A stretch of DNA of 64,000 nucleotides, taken from assembly GCA_022749755.1 (NCBI GenBank), contig CM040451.1, positions 1,674,001 to 1,738,000 of the forward strand, in the 5' to 3' direction. Origin of the DNA: Azadirachta indica. Its lineage: Eukaryota > Streptophyta > Magnoliopsida > Sapindales > Meliaceae. Positions 34,540 through 47,231 of this stretch are shown one piece after another. The notes beneath the pieces are model-generated. The model saw nothing but the letters and a program-made list of their open reading frames with translations, did not search any database and was not told where the DNA came from. The translations under genes and the position numbers were made by a program. The stretch's first letter is position 1; every line of letters begins with the position of its first letter.

Positions 34540-34935
34540 GGAATAAAGATTCTGACACATGTGGGTACATCAGATATCTATTAAAAGTAAAAACTCTAAT
34601 ACTTATAAGACAACCTAAATATTTATAGACAATATCTATGATATTTGTTCTCAAAGAATCTCACAATTTTATGAATTGTTAGATTTTAAAAAACTATTAA
34701 TATTCAAAATTTTATCAATTTTAGTACAGTTGAAATATTTACGCACAATATGTGCAGCATCCATTTTCAAGAGATTCGAATAATTTTGTAAATTGTTAGA
34801 TTTAAAAAAGTTATCGATATTGAAAACTCTAACAATCATAATGTAACACAAATATCTACGCATAGTATATATGGTATCTATTCTCAAAACAACTTCGCAA
34901 TTTTGTAAATTATTAAATTTAAAAAAGCTATCAAT
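34540..34935. repeat. 117-bp tandem repeats, regular
   Basis: The phrase gttagatttaaaaaa-ctat-aatatt recurs at 34678, 34795 and 34912, exactly 117 bp apart. The minus-strand frame at 34669-34941 is a repetitive translation of this array and not a gene. Confidence 0.8.
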
Positions 34936-34948
34936 ATCCAAACCTCAA

Positions 34949-35080
34949 AGGTGCTTTTAAATACCCCCAATTTGGTGTTTTCTTCAAGAATTGAAAGTGA
35001 GGCATTCTCTGGATGCTGGAACCCGAACTGGGCAAACTACGTTGTGCACCAAACCATCGCAGCCAAAAATCTTTATTGAT
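34949..35080 (-). repeat. Hairpin module F8 (degenerate)
   Basis: Degenerate palindrome AGGTGCTTTTAAATACCC (34949-34966), GCTGGAACCC at 35015-35024 and GCACCAAACCATC near 35046. The closing arm is eroded. The tail is shortened compared with F1. Confidence 0.55.
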
Positions 35081-35429
35081 GAAGATAGAAAGCCGAATTA
35101 TTATCTCTAATATTAAATTTAATTTTGTATTTAAATGAATTTCTTTATTCATATCCGTACTTATTTGAGGTTTAAAAATATATTTTTAATTATTAATAAT
35201 GTTAGAAATAGAAATTCCTTATACAAATTATATGAGATGCAAGTTGCTGTGACATAATAATTTTAATAAACATGATTTGCATTAAATTTTAAATTGATTA
35301 TATTAATTTTCTAACTTTATTAATTAATACTATCATATCACACTAGTTTGTATACAATAATTTATATAGAAAATTTGCATTTTAATATTTTTTTAATTAC
35401 ATGTATATTTCAAGTCTGATATTTAATAT

Positions 35430-35745
35430 TAAAGTCAAAAAGTGTTATCCTTATGATATATAATTATGTATAGAATATAATTACGTGACATCATATAATT
35501 CTAATAGTTTTATAATAATATCATGTGACATCATATACTTTTTTTTTTATATATATATATAAAAGATTATGTTGGCATGTAATTTTAAAATATGTTAAAA
35601 AATTATTTTTTAATATAAATAAAAATAATATGAAAATAAAATCAACATTTTGAAATTATATAAGAGATGGATATATTAAAACAATCTATAAAAAAAATAG
35701 TTTGTCCCAATATCTTAAACAATTGATCCAATATTTTTTTTTTCT

Positions 35746-35755
<10 letters not shown>
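35430..35755. repeat. Right-end segment of composite repeat
   Basis: Matches 3440-3735 and 26886-27170 and ends 'caatatcttaaacaattgat' then tttcttata. It closes the composite copy that begins near 33055. Confidence 0.65.
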
Positions 35756-35795
<40 letters not shown>

Positions 35796-35820
35796 TGTAT
35801 GTATGTATGTATGTATGTAT
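35745..35820. repeat. AT then GTAT microsatellite
   Basis: About 12 AT dinucleotides followed by about 13 GTAT tetranucleotides. It lies between the right end of one composite copy and module F9. Confidence 0.95.
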
Positions 35821-35877
35821 CCTTTGAATTAATCAGAATTATGAATTTTTAAGATTTTTTATAATTAATTAAAAGAA

Positions 35878-36066
35878 AGTATTTTAGAATACCTCAATGG
35901 AGTTATTAAGAAAATAAGTAAAATTAAAAGAGAAAAAAGGTATTTTGAGATACCTCATTTGTTATTTCACCAAACCTTAAGGACCAAAATGTCATTTACC
36001 CCAAACTCTCGAACCCAAAATTGCAAGATATGCATCAAACCACCATAGACGAGAAGGTTTGGTAGC
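35878..36066 (-). repeat. Hairpin module F9 with two palindromes
   Basis: Two palindromes occur in a row: AGTATTTTAGAATACCT (35878-35894) and AGGTATTTTGAGATACCT (35938-35955). Then come CTCGAACCC at 36008 and a hairpin ATCAAACCACC...GGTTTGGTAG ending near 36066. The extra phrase 'caccaaaccttaaggacc' precedes it. The tail with 'cattttctcgagagca' follows to ~36260. Confidence 0.7.
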
Positions 36067-37546
36067 AAAGTAGGAGATAATAATTTATTTATTATAGAAT
36101 TTCTCATTTTCTCGAGAGCAAGATTGTGTCGATGTTCACATATATCTTACTATCTCTTAATCTTTGAAAAAATAATCCTAAATTCCCTTAATGTTTGAAT
36201 TTTTTCCCCATAAATTAGCTAATGTGAAGAGTTATTGAAGTAAATTAGTTGAAATTGGCTTAAAATAATATATAATTATTTTAATAAAAAAGCAAAAATA
36301 ATTATTACATGTATTTGTATTTGAAAAGTCTACTTTATTATATGTTCAAATCCTCACTTATTAGGAGTTTATAATATATTTTTAAGGGAAATTAAGACAT
36401 ATTCTAAACTGTAAATTAAATAAAAACACCCTTTAATGTTTGAAAATAAATTAATACTTCTTAAAGTTTGAACAAAAGACGAATATTCTCTAAAGTTATT
36501 ATGTAATCAATAATTTTTATATAAAATGACTATTATCCCATCGAATATTTAAAAGGTATGTATTCAATATTTTTGCCCCTATTGCTAATTGTCATTTAAA
36601 AAATTTAAAATTTTTAAAAAATTAAATTTTATTCTGTACACTTTTATAAATGTCTAAATAATCTTTCATTAAATTTTTTATCAAATATCTTAAACTTTGT
36701 TTATAACATGATATATAATTTTATGTAGACTATTAAAATATTTTTAATTCATGGTATACTCAGTTAAATATTTTTAAAAGCAAAAATTTTAAATGGGTTG
36801 AAAAATCTTACAACTCTATTGTTGTTTGAACTCGGATAGCCTACAATCATTAAGTTTACTTTAAATCATCGAACTATGCTCAATAGATATTTATTTAAAT
36901 TATATTATCCTTAATTACACAATAATTATATTTTGTAATAAATTTTTTTATTAAAATAATGATGTTTTAAGTAAATTTTAAATTGTTAATAATCTCACTC
37001 TATTTTGTTTCATTAACATTCAAAAATTGCACGTAACGTGATATCATATTGCCCTTGTTAATTTGGTGATATCATAGTTAACTAAGTTAAAAATAGTTAT
37101 ATTAAGTTAAAAAAATATTGTTTCAGAGAGAAAGACCAATCCAATTTTAACTTTTTTATTCCCTCGTTTATTTGAAAAAAAAATTATAATAAATTTTTTG
37201 AAAAAAATTAATAATAAATCTTTATTTTTTGAAATCTTATGTTCATGTACTATACACATTTTTTCTTTATTATAAATTATAAATTTGGTTAGTACCAAGG
37301 CAATTTTTGCACTGTAAAAATATATTCAACCAGAACTAAAAATATGTATTTATATGAAAACATAAATTTTTATAAAACAAAAATAATATACACAATCAAG
37401 ACAAAAGAATTTTTATATTTTTCAATTTAACAAAATCAACTTAGGATAGGTATCATAATTCATTGAAATCATTTTTCTTTCGTATAAAATCAAATGGGAT
37501 GGGGAGCGTGGTAATTAAGAAAATAATTAAAACTAAAAAAGAGAAA

Positions 37547-37715
37547 AGGTATTTTGAAATACCTCAAATGTTACTTCACCAAACCTCAGGTACTACGATG
37601 TTATTTTCGCCAAACCTCAGGGACTACAATGTCATTTTCCCGAAATGCTCCAACCCGAGCATTGTGACAAATGATAGTATGTACAAAACCATCATAGCAG
37701 AGGTGGTTTGGCGAT
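37547..37715 (-). repeat. Hairpin module F10 with internal 34-bp duplication
   Basis: Palindrome AGGTATTTTGAAATACCT at 37547-37564. The phrase ccaaacctcagg-actac-atgt-attttc then occurs twice in a row (from about 37578 and 37611). CTCCAACCC lies near 37648, and the hairpin is TACAAAACCATC...GGTTTGGCGA ending near 37714. The tail follows to ~37920. From 36260 to 37540 there is only AT-rich DNA. The frames at 37107-37298 and 37463-37729 are not genes. Confidence 0.75.
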
Positions 37716-38107
37716 TGAGAGCGACATAATAATGTTCTTATAAAATTCTCATTTTCTCACGAGTCACGAGAAATTTTGTCGAAATTCATACACGATATTT
37801 TATTCTGTTAATTTTTGAAAAAATAATCCTAAATTTGTTTAATGTTTGAATTTTTTGCCTATAAATAGCTAATATTAGAGTTATTTAAGTAAATTAGTTG
37901 AGGATGGTTTAAAAACATTATTATTTTTTTAATAAATAAATAAATATTTTTGTTTTTATATTCAAATCCTCACTTATTAAGAGTTTTTAATAAATTTTTA
38001 ATTATAAATAATGTTAAAAATATAAATTTTTTTATAAAAATTATTACAATAAATTGACAAAGTATGAATATATTAACTGCCTTATGATTCATGTTATTTA
38101 ATTTATA

Positions 38108-39953
38108 AAGATATTGACATTTTCTCTCCTAACGTTTGGCTTAATAGGTAAAATACTACTGATATTTAAGGAAAAACAAATGTCTACTTGACGTTTGAAT
38201 AAATAGGTAGATAACCTCTAAACTTTTATTTTCGTTAGTGGGTTGGTTAGTTTATTATCATTTGTATCTCTCATCTTTTATATAATAATACTTTGATATA
38301 TATTTTATTTCAATATAACACTTTACTTCCTATTTTAATATTTTTCATACTATAAATTTTTTAAATATAATAATTTAGTCCAAATTTAATATTTTTTCTT
38401 AATATATTCAAGACTAAATATATTTTTAATTTGTTATTTCAATAGAAAATTTGAAAAATAAAATATTATTAAAAAAATTTAAATAATAAGTTAGATTAAA
38501 TTTATATTAAAAAATATTTTAAACTCAAGTTAAAATATTTATATCTTTTTTTTTTCTTTTTTCTCCATTAAATTTGATATTCAATTGTTAAAAGAATTTT
38601 GAAATATATTTTAAAATTTTATTATTATATTAATATTTTTATTTAAAAGATTATATTAAATTCATTATATTTTATTTAGAAAAATTATGAAAATATAAAT
38701 AAAAAAGTAAAAAAAAAAAAAGAAAAAATTTAATATCATTTATTAATAAAATTAGTAATTAAATATGTTTTATATTCTTATTAACTAATATAATTTAATT
38801 TTAATTAAAAAATAGAAAAATAAGAAAATTTTTGATTATTTTTATCTATAATATATATAACATGTATTTATTATTTTATATTTTTATATATGTTTAAAAA
38901 AATATAATAAATTTAGCATAATTTTTAAATAAATATATTACATGTAAAAATAAAACGTTAAAAAATATTTTAATTAAATTTTTTAATTATTAAATATTTA
39001 TTATTATAAAAGTAAAAGTAAAAGATTAGAAATATTTTAGCATATAAGTATTACTTATCTCATTATTTTAATTTTTTTAATAATTATATTTTTTAAAATT
39101 TTTTATTAAAATAACAAATTAAAAAATTTATTTATTCTTGAATATATTGTGAAAAAAAAATATTAAAAATATATGAAAATATAAATAAAAATATAAACAA
39201 TAAATACATTATATATATTACAAATAAAAATAATCAAAAATTTTTTTCTTTTTCTATTTTTTAATTAAAATTAAATTATATTGGTTAATAAGAATATAAA
39301 ATAATTTAATTACTAATTCTATTAACAAATGATATTAAATTTTTTCTTTTTTTTACTTTTTTATTTATATTTTCATAATTTTTCTCAAGAAAATATAATA
39401 AATTTAATATAATCTTATTAATAAAAATATTAATATAAGAATAAAATATTAAAATATATTTAAAAATTCTTTTAACAATTAAATATCAAATTTATTGCAG
39501 AAAAAAGAGAAAAATGATATAAATATTTTAACATGAATTTAAAATATTTTAATATGAGTTTAATTTAACTCATTGTTTAAATTTTTTTAATAATATTTTA
39601 TTTTTCAAATTTTCTATTGAAATAACAAATTAAAAATGTATCTAGTATTGAGTATATTATGAAACAAATATTAAATATGGAATAAATTGTTATATTTAAA
39701 AAAAATTATATTGTGAAAAATATTAAAATAAAGAGTAAAGTGTTATATTAAAATAAAATATATATTAAATTATTATTCTATAAAAGATAAGGGACACAAA
39801 TAATAATAAATTAACCAGCCAACTGACGGAAATAAAAGTTTATAGAGTATCTCCTATTTATCTAAACATTAGGAGGACATTTGTCTTTTTTCAAATATCA
39901 GGGGGATATTTACTTATTAGGACAAACATCAGAGAGAAAATGTTAAATATCCC
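38108..39953. mobile_element. 1.85-kb palindromic (foldback) MULE-type element
   Basis: The two halves are inverted copies of each other over nearly their whole length. The left arm runs from 38108 to about 38890, the right arm from about 39170 to 39953, and a short AT-rich centre lies between. Matching landmarks include 'aacttttatttccgtcagt'-type phrases, 'aatttgttatttcaatagaa' and 'taatatcatttgttaata'-type phrases. Perfect 9-bp direct repeats TAATTTATA flank it (38099-38107 and 39954-39962), which fits the Mutator superfamily. There is no ORF. Confidence 0.88.
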
Positions 39954-40309
39954 TAATTTATATTAATAAATTAATTTTATAATTTTATAACTAATGTTAT
40001 CATATGTACAAAAAATTTGTATTGTATTCCTAATATTATTTTTTCAAGTTTATATATATATAGTAGTATCAGAGATATAAATTTTCTATATAAATTATAA
40101 GACACAAATTGATATGACATAACTATGGTATTCACTATTGTATGGTCTACATTATTTATTGTTATTAATAATTATATTAATTTTGTAACTTTTATCAGTC
40201 AATACTATCATATTATGTCAATTTATATTTAATTATTTATATAGAAAATTAGTATTTTCAACATTATATATATTAGGTTTGAAATTTAAAATTGATAATT
40301 TACAAATTT

Positions 40310-40560
40310 TATTATATTTGAGAATGAAAGAGTATTATCGAAGTATCCACATTTTTTCTAATAACATTTTTTTTCAAATGATAATTTATCTAAAAAAATA
40401 ACACATTTAAAATTATTTGAGTGTTGATAATATTGAACTAAATTGAAATGACCTAATTTTATCCAAAAAATATTGTGCAAATAATACATAATATTGCCAA
40501 TATCTTGAACAAGATGATTTGCTAATTGATAGAACGAGATCAATTGTAAAATATTTTTAA
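40310..40560 (-). repeat. Inverted copy of the 650-1310 repeat (part)
   Basis: Read on the minus strand it contains 'attatgtattatttgcac' and 'gatacttcgataatact', as in 650-800. The minus-strand frame at 40358-40543 lies in it and is not a gene. Between 40600 and 41040 fragments similar to the 2790-3243 and 3440-3735 segments occur in forward orientation. Confidence 0.5.
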
Positions 40561-41071
40561 AATATATTTGTTTTATAAATTTATGATGATAAAATTCAAA
40601 TAGTTGTGATTATTATTATTTAAAATGCAATCTATCAATGGGTGTTACATCAATAGCATTATTGAACTATTTAATATTTAAACTTTAATTATTTAATATT
40701 ACATAATTATCTTACATTCTCTTATATTAATTATCCTACTATTAAAATAATAATGATGTGAATAATGTGACATTAATAATTAATTGCCACTTATTTATTA
40801 ATTATAACATATAATATATCATTTATCATTTATTGAACAATTTCTCTCATTATGATAATATTCTATTTTAAAAAAAAAAAATTTGACGTGCATTTCAAAA
40901 AAAAATTAAAAAAGAATTCTTGCTAATATTAAAATAAAAATGATATGAAAATAATATGAGAAAATTACATATTAAAACAACCTAAAAAATAATTAATTTT
41001 AATATTTTAAGTAATTGATTTAATATGTTTTTCTGATTAATTTATTATTTATATTTAATTTTTTAAAAAAG

Positions 41072-41190
41072 AGGTATTTTAGAATACCTCAAGTTCTATA
41101 AGAAAACCGAACTGAATTGTCGAACCCTTGATCGCAGAAGTCCTTCCTTTATACCGAACCATAAGGATACAAATGGCTTGGTAATGACTG
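41072..41190 (-). repeat. Hairpin module F11
   Basis: Palindrome AGGTATTTTAGAATACCT at 41072-41089, GTCGAACCC near 41118, and hairpin ACCGAACCAT (about 41153) with ATGGCTTGGT, paired except one mismatch. The paired changes (CCGAACC opposite GGCTTGG) keep the stem although the sequence differs from other copies. Confidence 0.8.
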
Positions 41191-41766
41191 GCAGACGCCG
41201 TTTTTCGTCAAAAATTTTGTAAATCTTGTGTTATTTCATAATGTGTTATTTTATTTTTACAAAAAAAATTACATTTATGAATAATTGAAATTTTCTTGAT
41301 ACGTTTACATTATTAACTCTTAAAATATCATGAATTTTTACATTATTTTTCTTGTAAATTAGCTAATATTATAATTATATAAATAGTTTATTTGACTTCA
41401 CAATATTGGTACGATGAGAACGGAAATCGTCTAATTGAATTTAATTGAACGTGCATGTCTAAATTTTATTATAATATTATTAATATTAATTTTCGATAAA
41501 TATTTAACTAAATTTTTTTAAGAAAAATGTAACCAAAGATTGAAAATTATAATAAAATAATTAGAAATTACAATTAAAAAGTTGCAAAAGTTGAATAATG
41601 TACCAAATATTTTTATGCATCATAAAATAATATTAAAATAATTGAGCTTAAGATAAAAGAATATCTATACTTTTTAACGAAAATAAAGAGATATTTCTGT
41701 AAAATTATAATTAATTATTAATTTTAATGAGACAATAATAATTTCATAACAAGTTGAAAAAATAAA

Positions 41767-41898
41767 AGGTATTTTAAAATACCTTTTTTAAATGATAATC
41801 AATTAATGATCAATCAACCAGCAAACCCAAACGCTCGAACCTTAGAAAGGTCCAAACGTTTCGTGTACCAAACCATCGTGATAGCAAAGATTTGGTAA
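41767..41898 (-). repeat. Hairpin module F12
   Basis: Perfect 18-bp palindrome AGGTATTTTAAAATACCT at 41767-41784, CGCTCGAACC near 41831 and hairpin GTACCAAACCATC...GATTTGGTAA ending at 41898. The surrounding 41200-41760 and 41900-42600 are AT-rich without genes. Confidence 0.8.
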
Positions 41899-42601
41899 CG
41901 TAATTTTCTACAAAACAACTAAGATTCGTAACACGTGTTTACAAAACTAACCAATCAAATCAAGGCACGTGTACATTTTGTCCTGAATATCGTTATTATT
42001 TTATCACAAAATTTAAATAAAACAACAGATTTGATAATTTCATTAGATAGATGTATAGATTACGTAATTAAAACTTTCCTTTAATATATTAATTTAAATT
42101 GTAAAGTAGCTAATTTTTTCGATTTTTGTTTAATTACTCATTATTTTCTGTTTTTCAAAAACACATTAAAACCTCTTAATTTTGTATTTATTTTGTTAAT
42201 TACAAAATTTTATTAGATAAGTGTAAGATTTATGTGATATATTCGCCTCACCTAAATTTTTTTTTACATATTAATTTAGGTTGTAAAATAGTTAATCCTC
42301 ACAATTTTTTTTAATTATACTCATTATTTCCTATTTTTTTAAAAACACTTACCTCTTAATTTTATATTTATTTTGTTAATTATAAGAATTTTATATAATA
42401 TTACATTCTTCTTCATATATAAATTAGTAATATATATTCATTTTACATTCATATTGGGAGAATAACAAGACGAAGTATGCGATAATTAAAGAAAATAATT
42501 ATATTTTTAAAAGGATTTTTTTTTTTGTTTTGGTATTGAAACAAGCAATTATGTTAATAATAAAAGAAGAAATTAATATAATTTATAATAAAAAAAAAGG
42601 G

Positions 42602-42755
42602 AGGTATTTTAGAATACCTCTAATTGAATAATTAATGATTGTGATCATATTCATAAGGGATAATATATACACCATCAACACCAAACCTTGACCACTAGAA
42701 CTCGAAAAGGGTATTTCAAGTACCAGACCATTAAGGTAAGGAAAGGACGAGGTAA
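42602..42755 (-). repeat. Hairpin module F13
   Basis: Palindrome AGGTATTTTAGAATACCT at 42602-42619, 'caccaaaccttgacc' near 42679, AACTCGAAAAGG near 42700 and GTACCAGACCAT near 42720 with a weak closing arm. This is the last copy in this orientation before the KXD1-like gene. Confidence 0.65.
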
Positions 42756-43622
42756 TGTTTCTCAAAGCACAAATTAAATATCACATAATAAGGACAATAA
42801 CTTTAAAAAAAAATTAATGAAATTTTTTATAAAAAAGCTTTTAACCAAAAAAAATTAATATTTATATTTTTTTATTAAAATTTGTGTACTTATTTTGGTA
42901 AACAAATCTTTTTAAGAATACGTAGCGACTAATATTCACAATTAGATCAATTATGAGAAATTAAAAAACTTTATATCTTAAAGATGGTGTTAGTTAAAAT
43001 TTCATCAAATTCTATTATTTTACACATGATCTAAGTAATTTTTATCTTTTTGTATTTTCTAATCATAAAAAAATTTTGGGACTCTTAAAAAAATTTAGAT
43101 TTAATAAGTACCAACATTTATTTGAAGTTTAGAGGAAACAATATAAATGCTAGTATAAACTCGACAGTATTAATTAATTTTACGGTAAAATTATTTTATG
43201 GTACAAAAAGGGTGAGATTTGAATTATTTTCTTGTAAGGTTGGGAGAGATTTGTGTTATTTTTAAATTTTTTTAAAAAAATTAATAAAATACTCATCTTT
43301 TGATATAAAAAGACGAAAATACCCTTAAATCCAATATGAAACTCTAGTTTGTACCCCTCATTTGTTTCATCAGTGGCTTCGAATGTTTACTTTTCAGTGC
43401 GGAATTCTCGTCAACGCGTTGAAATTCACTACGAGATCGAGAGTTCTCGCCGTGGAATTCACTGACCGTCGAGAATTCCCGTCGCTGACGGGAAAATTAT
43501 TTCCAGATTTAAGAATAATAATTTTCAGCCAGCTTGTATATTCTAATCATCAAATTTGATTTGTGCATTAAACAGAGAAATAATCTATTTCTGTGGCTGT
43601 GAATTGTGATCTTTCAGTAGTG

Positions 43623-46539
43623 ATGGCGGAAACGGAGAAAGAATCGATAAGAGAAGCTGCGAAAGAGTTGTCGGGTGAATTCAAAACCCTAATCAACGCA
43701 GATGATTTGGACTCAGTGAAGCAATTGCAGTATCTCATGTACACATCCTCTCTCTCTATATTTACATTTTCTTTTGTTTTTTTCTTCAAACGCCGTTGAA
43801 TTTAGCCTTTAGAGTTGAAAATTTTTTATTTAAGCTTCAAAAAGAAGAAATTTGTTAAACTGTTTCTAGTTGTAGGCTTATTACATGTTAATTGTAGCAT
43901 TTATTCATCATTCATCTTCAACTGGAATTGTTAAAGTGGGTAGAATCTTTGTTTTACGGCCAAATTTTTTTAAGAAAATGTGTATAAGACATAAATCAGT
44001 TGTAATGAGAGAATGAATAGATGCTTAAACTGTGTAATGTTCTTTATAACTCCGGTTAATTTTTTCCCAAACTGGGCAAAATTTATGCTCCCACAAGTAA
44101 TTGGACAGAAATCTGTCAGCATTCCAGCTCGAACGGTGGTTGGAGCTCTAGCATAATGGTTATCTCACATTTGAGGGTTTGAATGGAGGAAATGAAGACT
44201 CTTACTGATACGATTCAGCTTGAATCCCTATGTTTATGCAAGAAATGTTGCCTTCTGATTAGGATTCCATGTGGAATGAGATGTGAAAAGTTGTGAGTTC
44301 TCTGTCTATCTTGGATGCTGTGGGATCAAATTTGACTTGGTGTAAGAACCTCTGGTGTTGCATCTGTTTGTGAAAGTTTATACAATCTGTAATTTGTCAT
44401 CCCTATAGAAAAAAAACATGCCCTAAACATCAAATTAATCAGATATAGCTATCATATAGCTAATAAGAATCTTTGTATTTAAGGCCAAGTTTAATTTTTT
44501 TTAAGCAGCCGATATTTGATGTTCATGGCAACTGTGAAAAGAAGATTTTATCTAAAGTAAAGGTTTGTGAAAATAATGCAAGATTAGTGCAAAATGTAAG
44601 TTAGATTACACGTAATAGGATATTGACGTGTTTTAGATATATGCTTTGATGATCCGTGGTCAAAACTTATAGAGAAAAAAAATATATCCACTACAGAAGT
44701 CTAATTTTGTGTATCATTTGGAAATTTTGCATTATTCTCGTGTCATAGAAAGAAAATGATTGGTATATGGAGTTGATGATTAAAGTGCAGAGCTAAGTTC
44801 CCAAGCAATCGCAAAACAATGAAATCCATGGGGTCTTCTTATACTCATTTTGTTCCATTAATATACAATGAGCAAGATTATTTGATCTCATGATGCATTC
44901 TAGAAACATTGCTTATTTTGGTGTAATTATTGTAAGTTTTATGGAAAAAGATTCTTGTAAGAAACACCCGGTTCTTCATCTATAAAGTCCTGACATATTG
45001 GCTCTGACTTTTATTTACCAATGGAGTTTGGTGACTGATCTTTCTGCCCCTGCATTTTTTTTTCCTTCTTTGTGCCAAACCGCAGATTGGGAAGGTTGCA
45101 GGATAGCAATGCTGTGCTGTCTCATTTTAATGAGTATTCAGAGAATTGTTTCGCTGAAGTTTCTGGTGAATTTTCAAGAAACACACGTTTATTGAAATCA
45201 ATGAAGGCAGACCTTGATTACATATTTCAGAAGCTAAGGTACTGTTAATGTGTGCACTTGCTTATTTCCTAAGAGTAAGAAGTGATTGTTGAAAGTTGAT
45301 TACCAATTATAAGGTGTAGTTGAGGAAAGATCAAAGTTAGTTTTGTTTTGTCTTGCAATGGTCTCCTTGTATGTTTATGTATCTATGAGTCTGCACTATT
45401 AATGGTTACAGTTTTGGATTTGATGCGAGTGCTTCATTGACTGGCATAATTTACATTTTAAAAGTTGTCTCATGTCCCTCCAGAGAAGTAACCATGCAAA
45501 GAATTTTTATTTGTTAACATTTATTTCTGGCTATGCACCTCTTTATTATGTTTTTGCATGCTGGTAGTCTCTCAACAACCAGAGCTATAATTAGACAGTG
45601 ATAACCAGTAGTTGATACCGGCTTAGTTTCCGGTGGAAATGACCAAGGCAGAACTGCTGCATGAAACTAGCTTTTCATGTGAGTGTTTTTGTGATGCACA
45701 CTTGGTAAAAGAATAAGCTTTAAGTAGTCACACATGTAGCCATAGAAATTGGTGGAAAGTATTGGCATGATATGGAATATAAAAGTTATAGATGAAATCT
45801 AGTTATTATCAAAGATTCTGTTAGGGTTGGTTTAGCTCAATCAGCTTGTGAATTTAGGAGAATTTCATAGCTTTCAAGTCATAGCTTATTATGGGGTTTG
45901 AGAAGGATTTATGGATTAAAAACTTCAATAAGAATGCATATTTCTATGCAAACATTTATAAAATTTTTAGGTATAGAGATCAAATTATTTGTTTAGTGTG
46001 TTATTGTTAAATATAGGCAACTGCATTTCTTTTTGGCCTGGCTTTATTAAATTTGGTCTAGGCGCTTTCCGCAATTTGTCTTGTGCTGCCTTTTGTTTAT
46101 ATACTTCTTTACAACATGTTTGTTCATTGTAAAGGCTTAATAGTAGCTTTCCCTTCCACATAAATACACTTCATTCATCCCACATCATCTCCCCTGCCAC
46201 TCAAAGAAGTTAGATTTTTTCTGTACACTCGAATATAAGCTGCAATCAACAACTTTACTATTTTATAATGAAGTGAAATTGTTTAGATTCCTTCTAGCAT
46301 CTCACTGTTTGTTTGTTGATTTAAAAGTTAGTTTTAAGTTTTGAATTAGCTGATTGGTATTCCATTATAATGCTCGTGTTTGATGCATAATGGTGCTTTC
46401 CTTTTCATTTTCTGATTACTTTTATTCTTATTTCAGGAGCATGAAGGCAAAAATCCTGGCTACATACCCAGATGCATTTCCAGATGAATCAACAATTGAA
46501 GCACTTGACCGCAGACCAGACCTTGAAATGCCTCAATAA
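43623..46539 (+). CDS. KXD1: KxDL-motif protein, three exons
   Basis: Spliced coding sequence 43623-43738, 45086-45238 and 46437-46539, 372 nt including the stop, 123 residues. Splice sites are canonical (CAT|gtaca, cgcag|ATTGG, AAG|gtact, ttcag|GAGC) and phases agree. The protein begins MAETEKESIREAAKEL, continues ADDLDSVKQLQ, then RLQDSNAVLSHFNEYSE, then SMKADLDYIFQKLR, which holds the K-x-D-L motif (KADL), and ends ALDRRPDLEMPQ. It is a small helical protein. In animals KXD1 is a BORC/BLOC-1-related subunit acting on lysosomes. The plant role is less clear and is inferred here to be endomembrane trafficking. I chose the ATG at 43623 because the protein then matches the family start. The long intron 1 donated the segment found at 29839-30618. 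Confidence 0.88.
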
Positions 46540-47130
46540 CTCCAGCACAGTATTTTTCAGCATGTAATCATGCCTCTTCTGCGGCAGATTACGTGGAAGA
46601 AAACTGCATCTAGGTCAGTTTTTTTTTTTTTTCTCGCCTTCAAAAAAATTATTTTTAGTTGTCATGTACTGTTAAGATTTTACATTGTTTATAAACTATG
46701 ATTGTAAAGTAAAATATATAGCTTGTTATGTGTATGCTTTCTATAGGAAATGTTAAAAATTCTATTCTAACTTCTTTTCTGATAAAAAAGAAATGAGATT
46801 TGAGAACTTAATGATTCCTCTTTCTCTATAAGAAAATTTTTACTAATTTCCTTCGCAATGATAGCATACAAGTAAGTAACGAACACACACAGAGCTGCGA
46901 AATCAAATTTATTATTTACTTGAGAAATTGTTGATCTAGAAAACAAGATTGAGTTTTGTATACATTTATTTCAAATAATATCATAATTGAAAATAAAATG
47001 GACTAGGGTATTGTTTTAATTAAGGAAACTTTTTGGAGCAATTCTAGAGACTTTTGAGTTTCAGGATCTCTCACGCTAGTGTTGGTATCATACTATTATT
47101 TGATCAAGCATCATTTTATAATTTTCAAAA

Positions 47131-47230
47131 NNNNNNNNNNNNNNNNNNNNNNNNNNNNNNNNNNNNNNNNNNNNNNNNNNNNNNNNNNNNNNNNNNNNNN
47201 NNNNNNNNNNNNNNNNNNNNNNNNNNNNNN
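47131..47230. other. Assembly gap (100 N)
   Basis: Exactly 100 N, a common placeholder for a gap of unknown size. It cuts the MULE transposase gene just upstream of its SWIM finger. Any frame translated through it is meaningless. Confidence 0.98.
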
Positions 47231-47231
47231 T

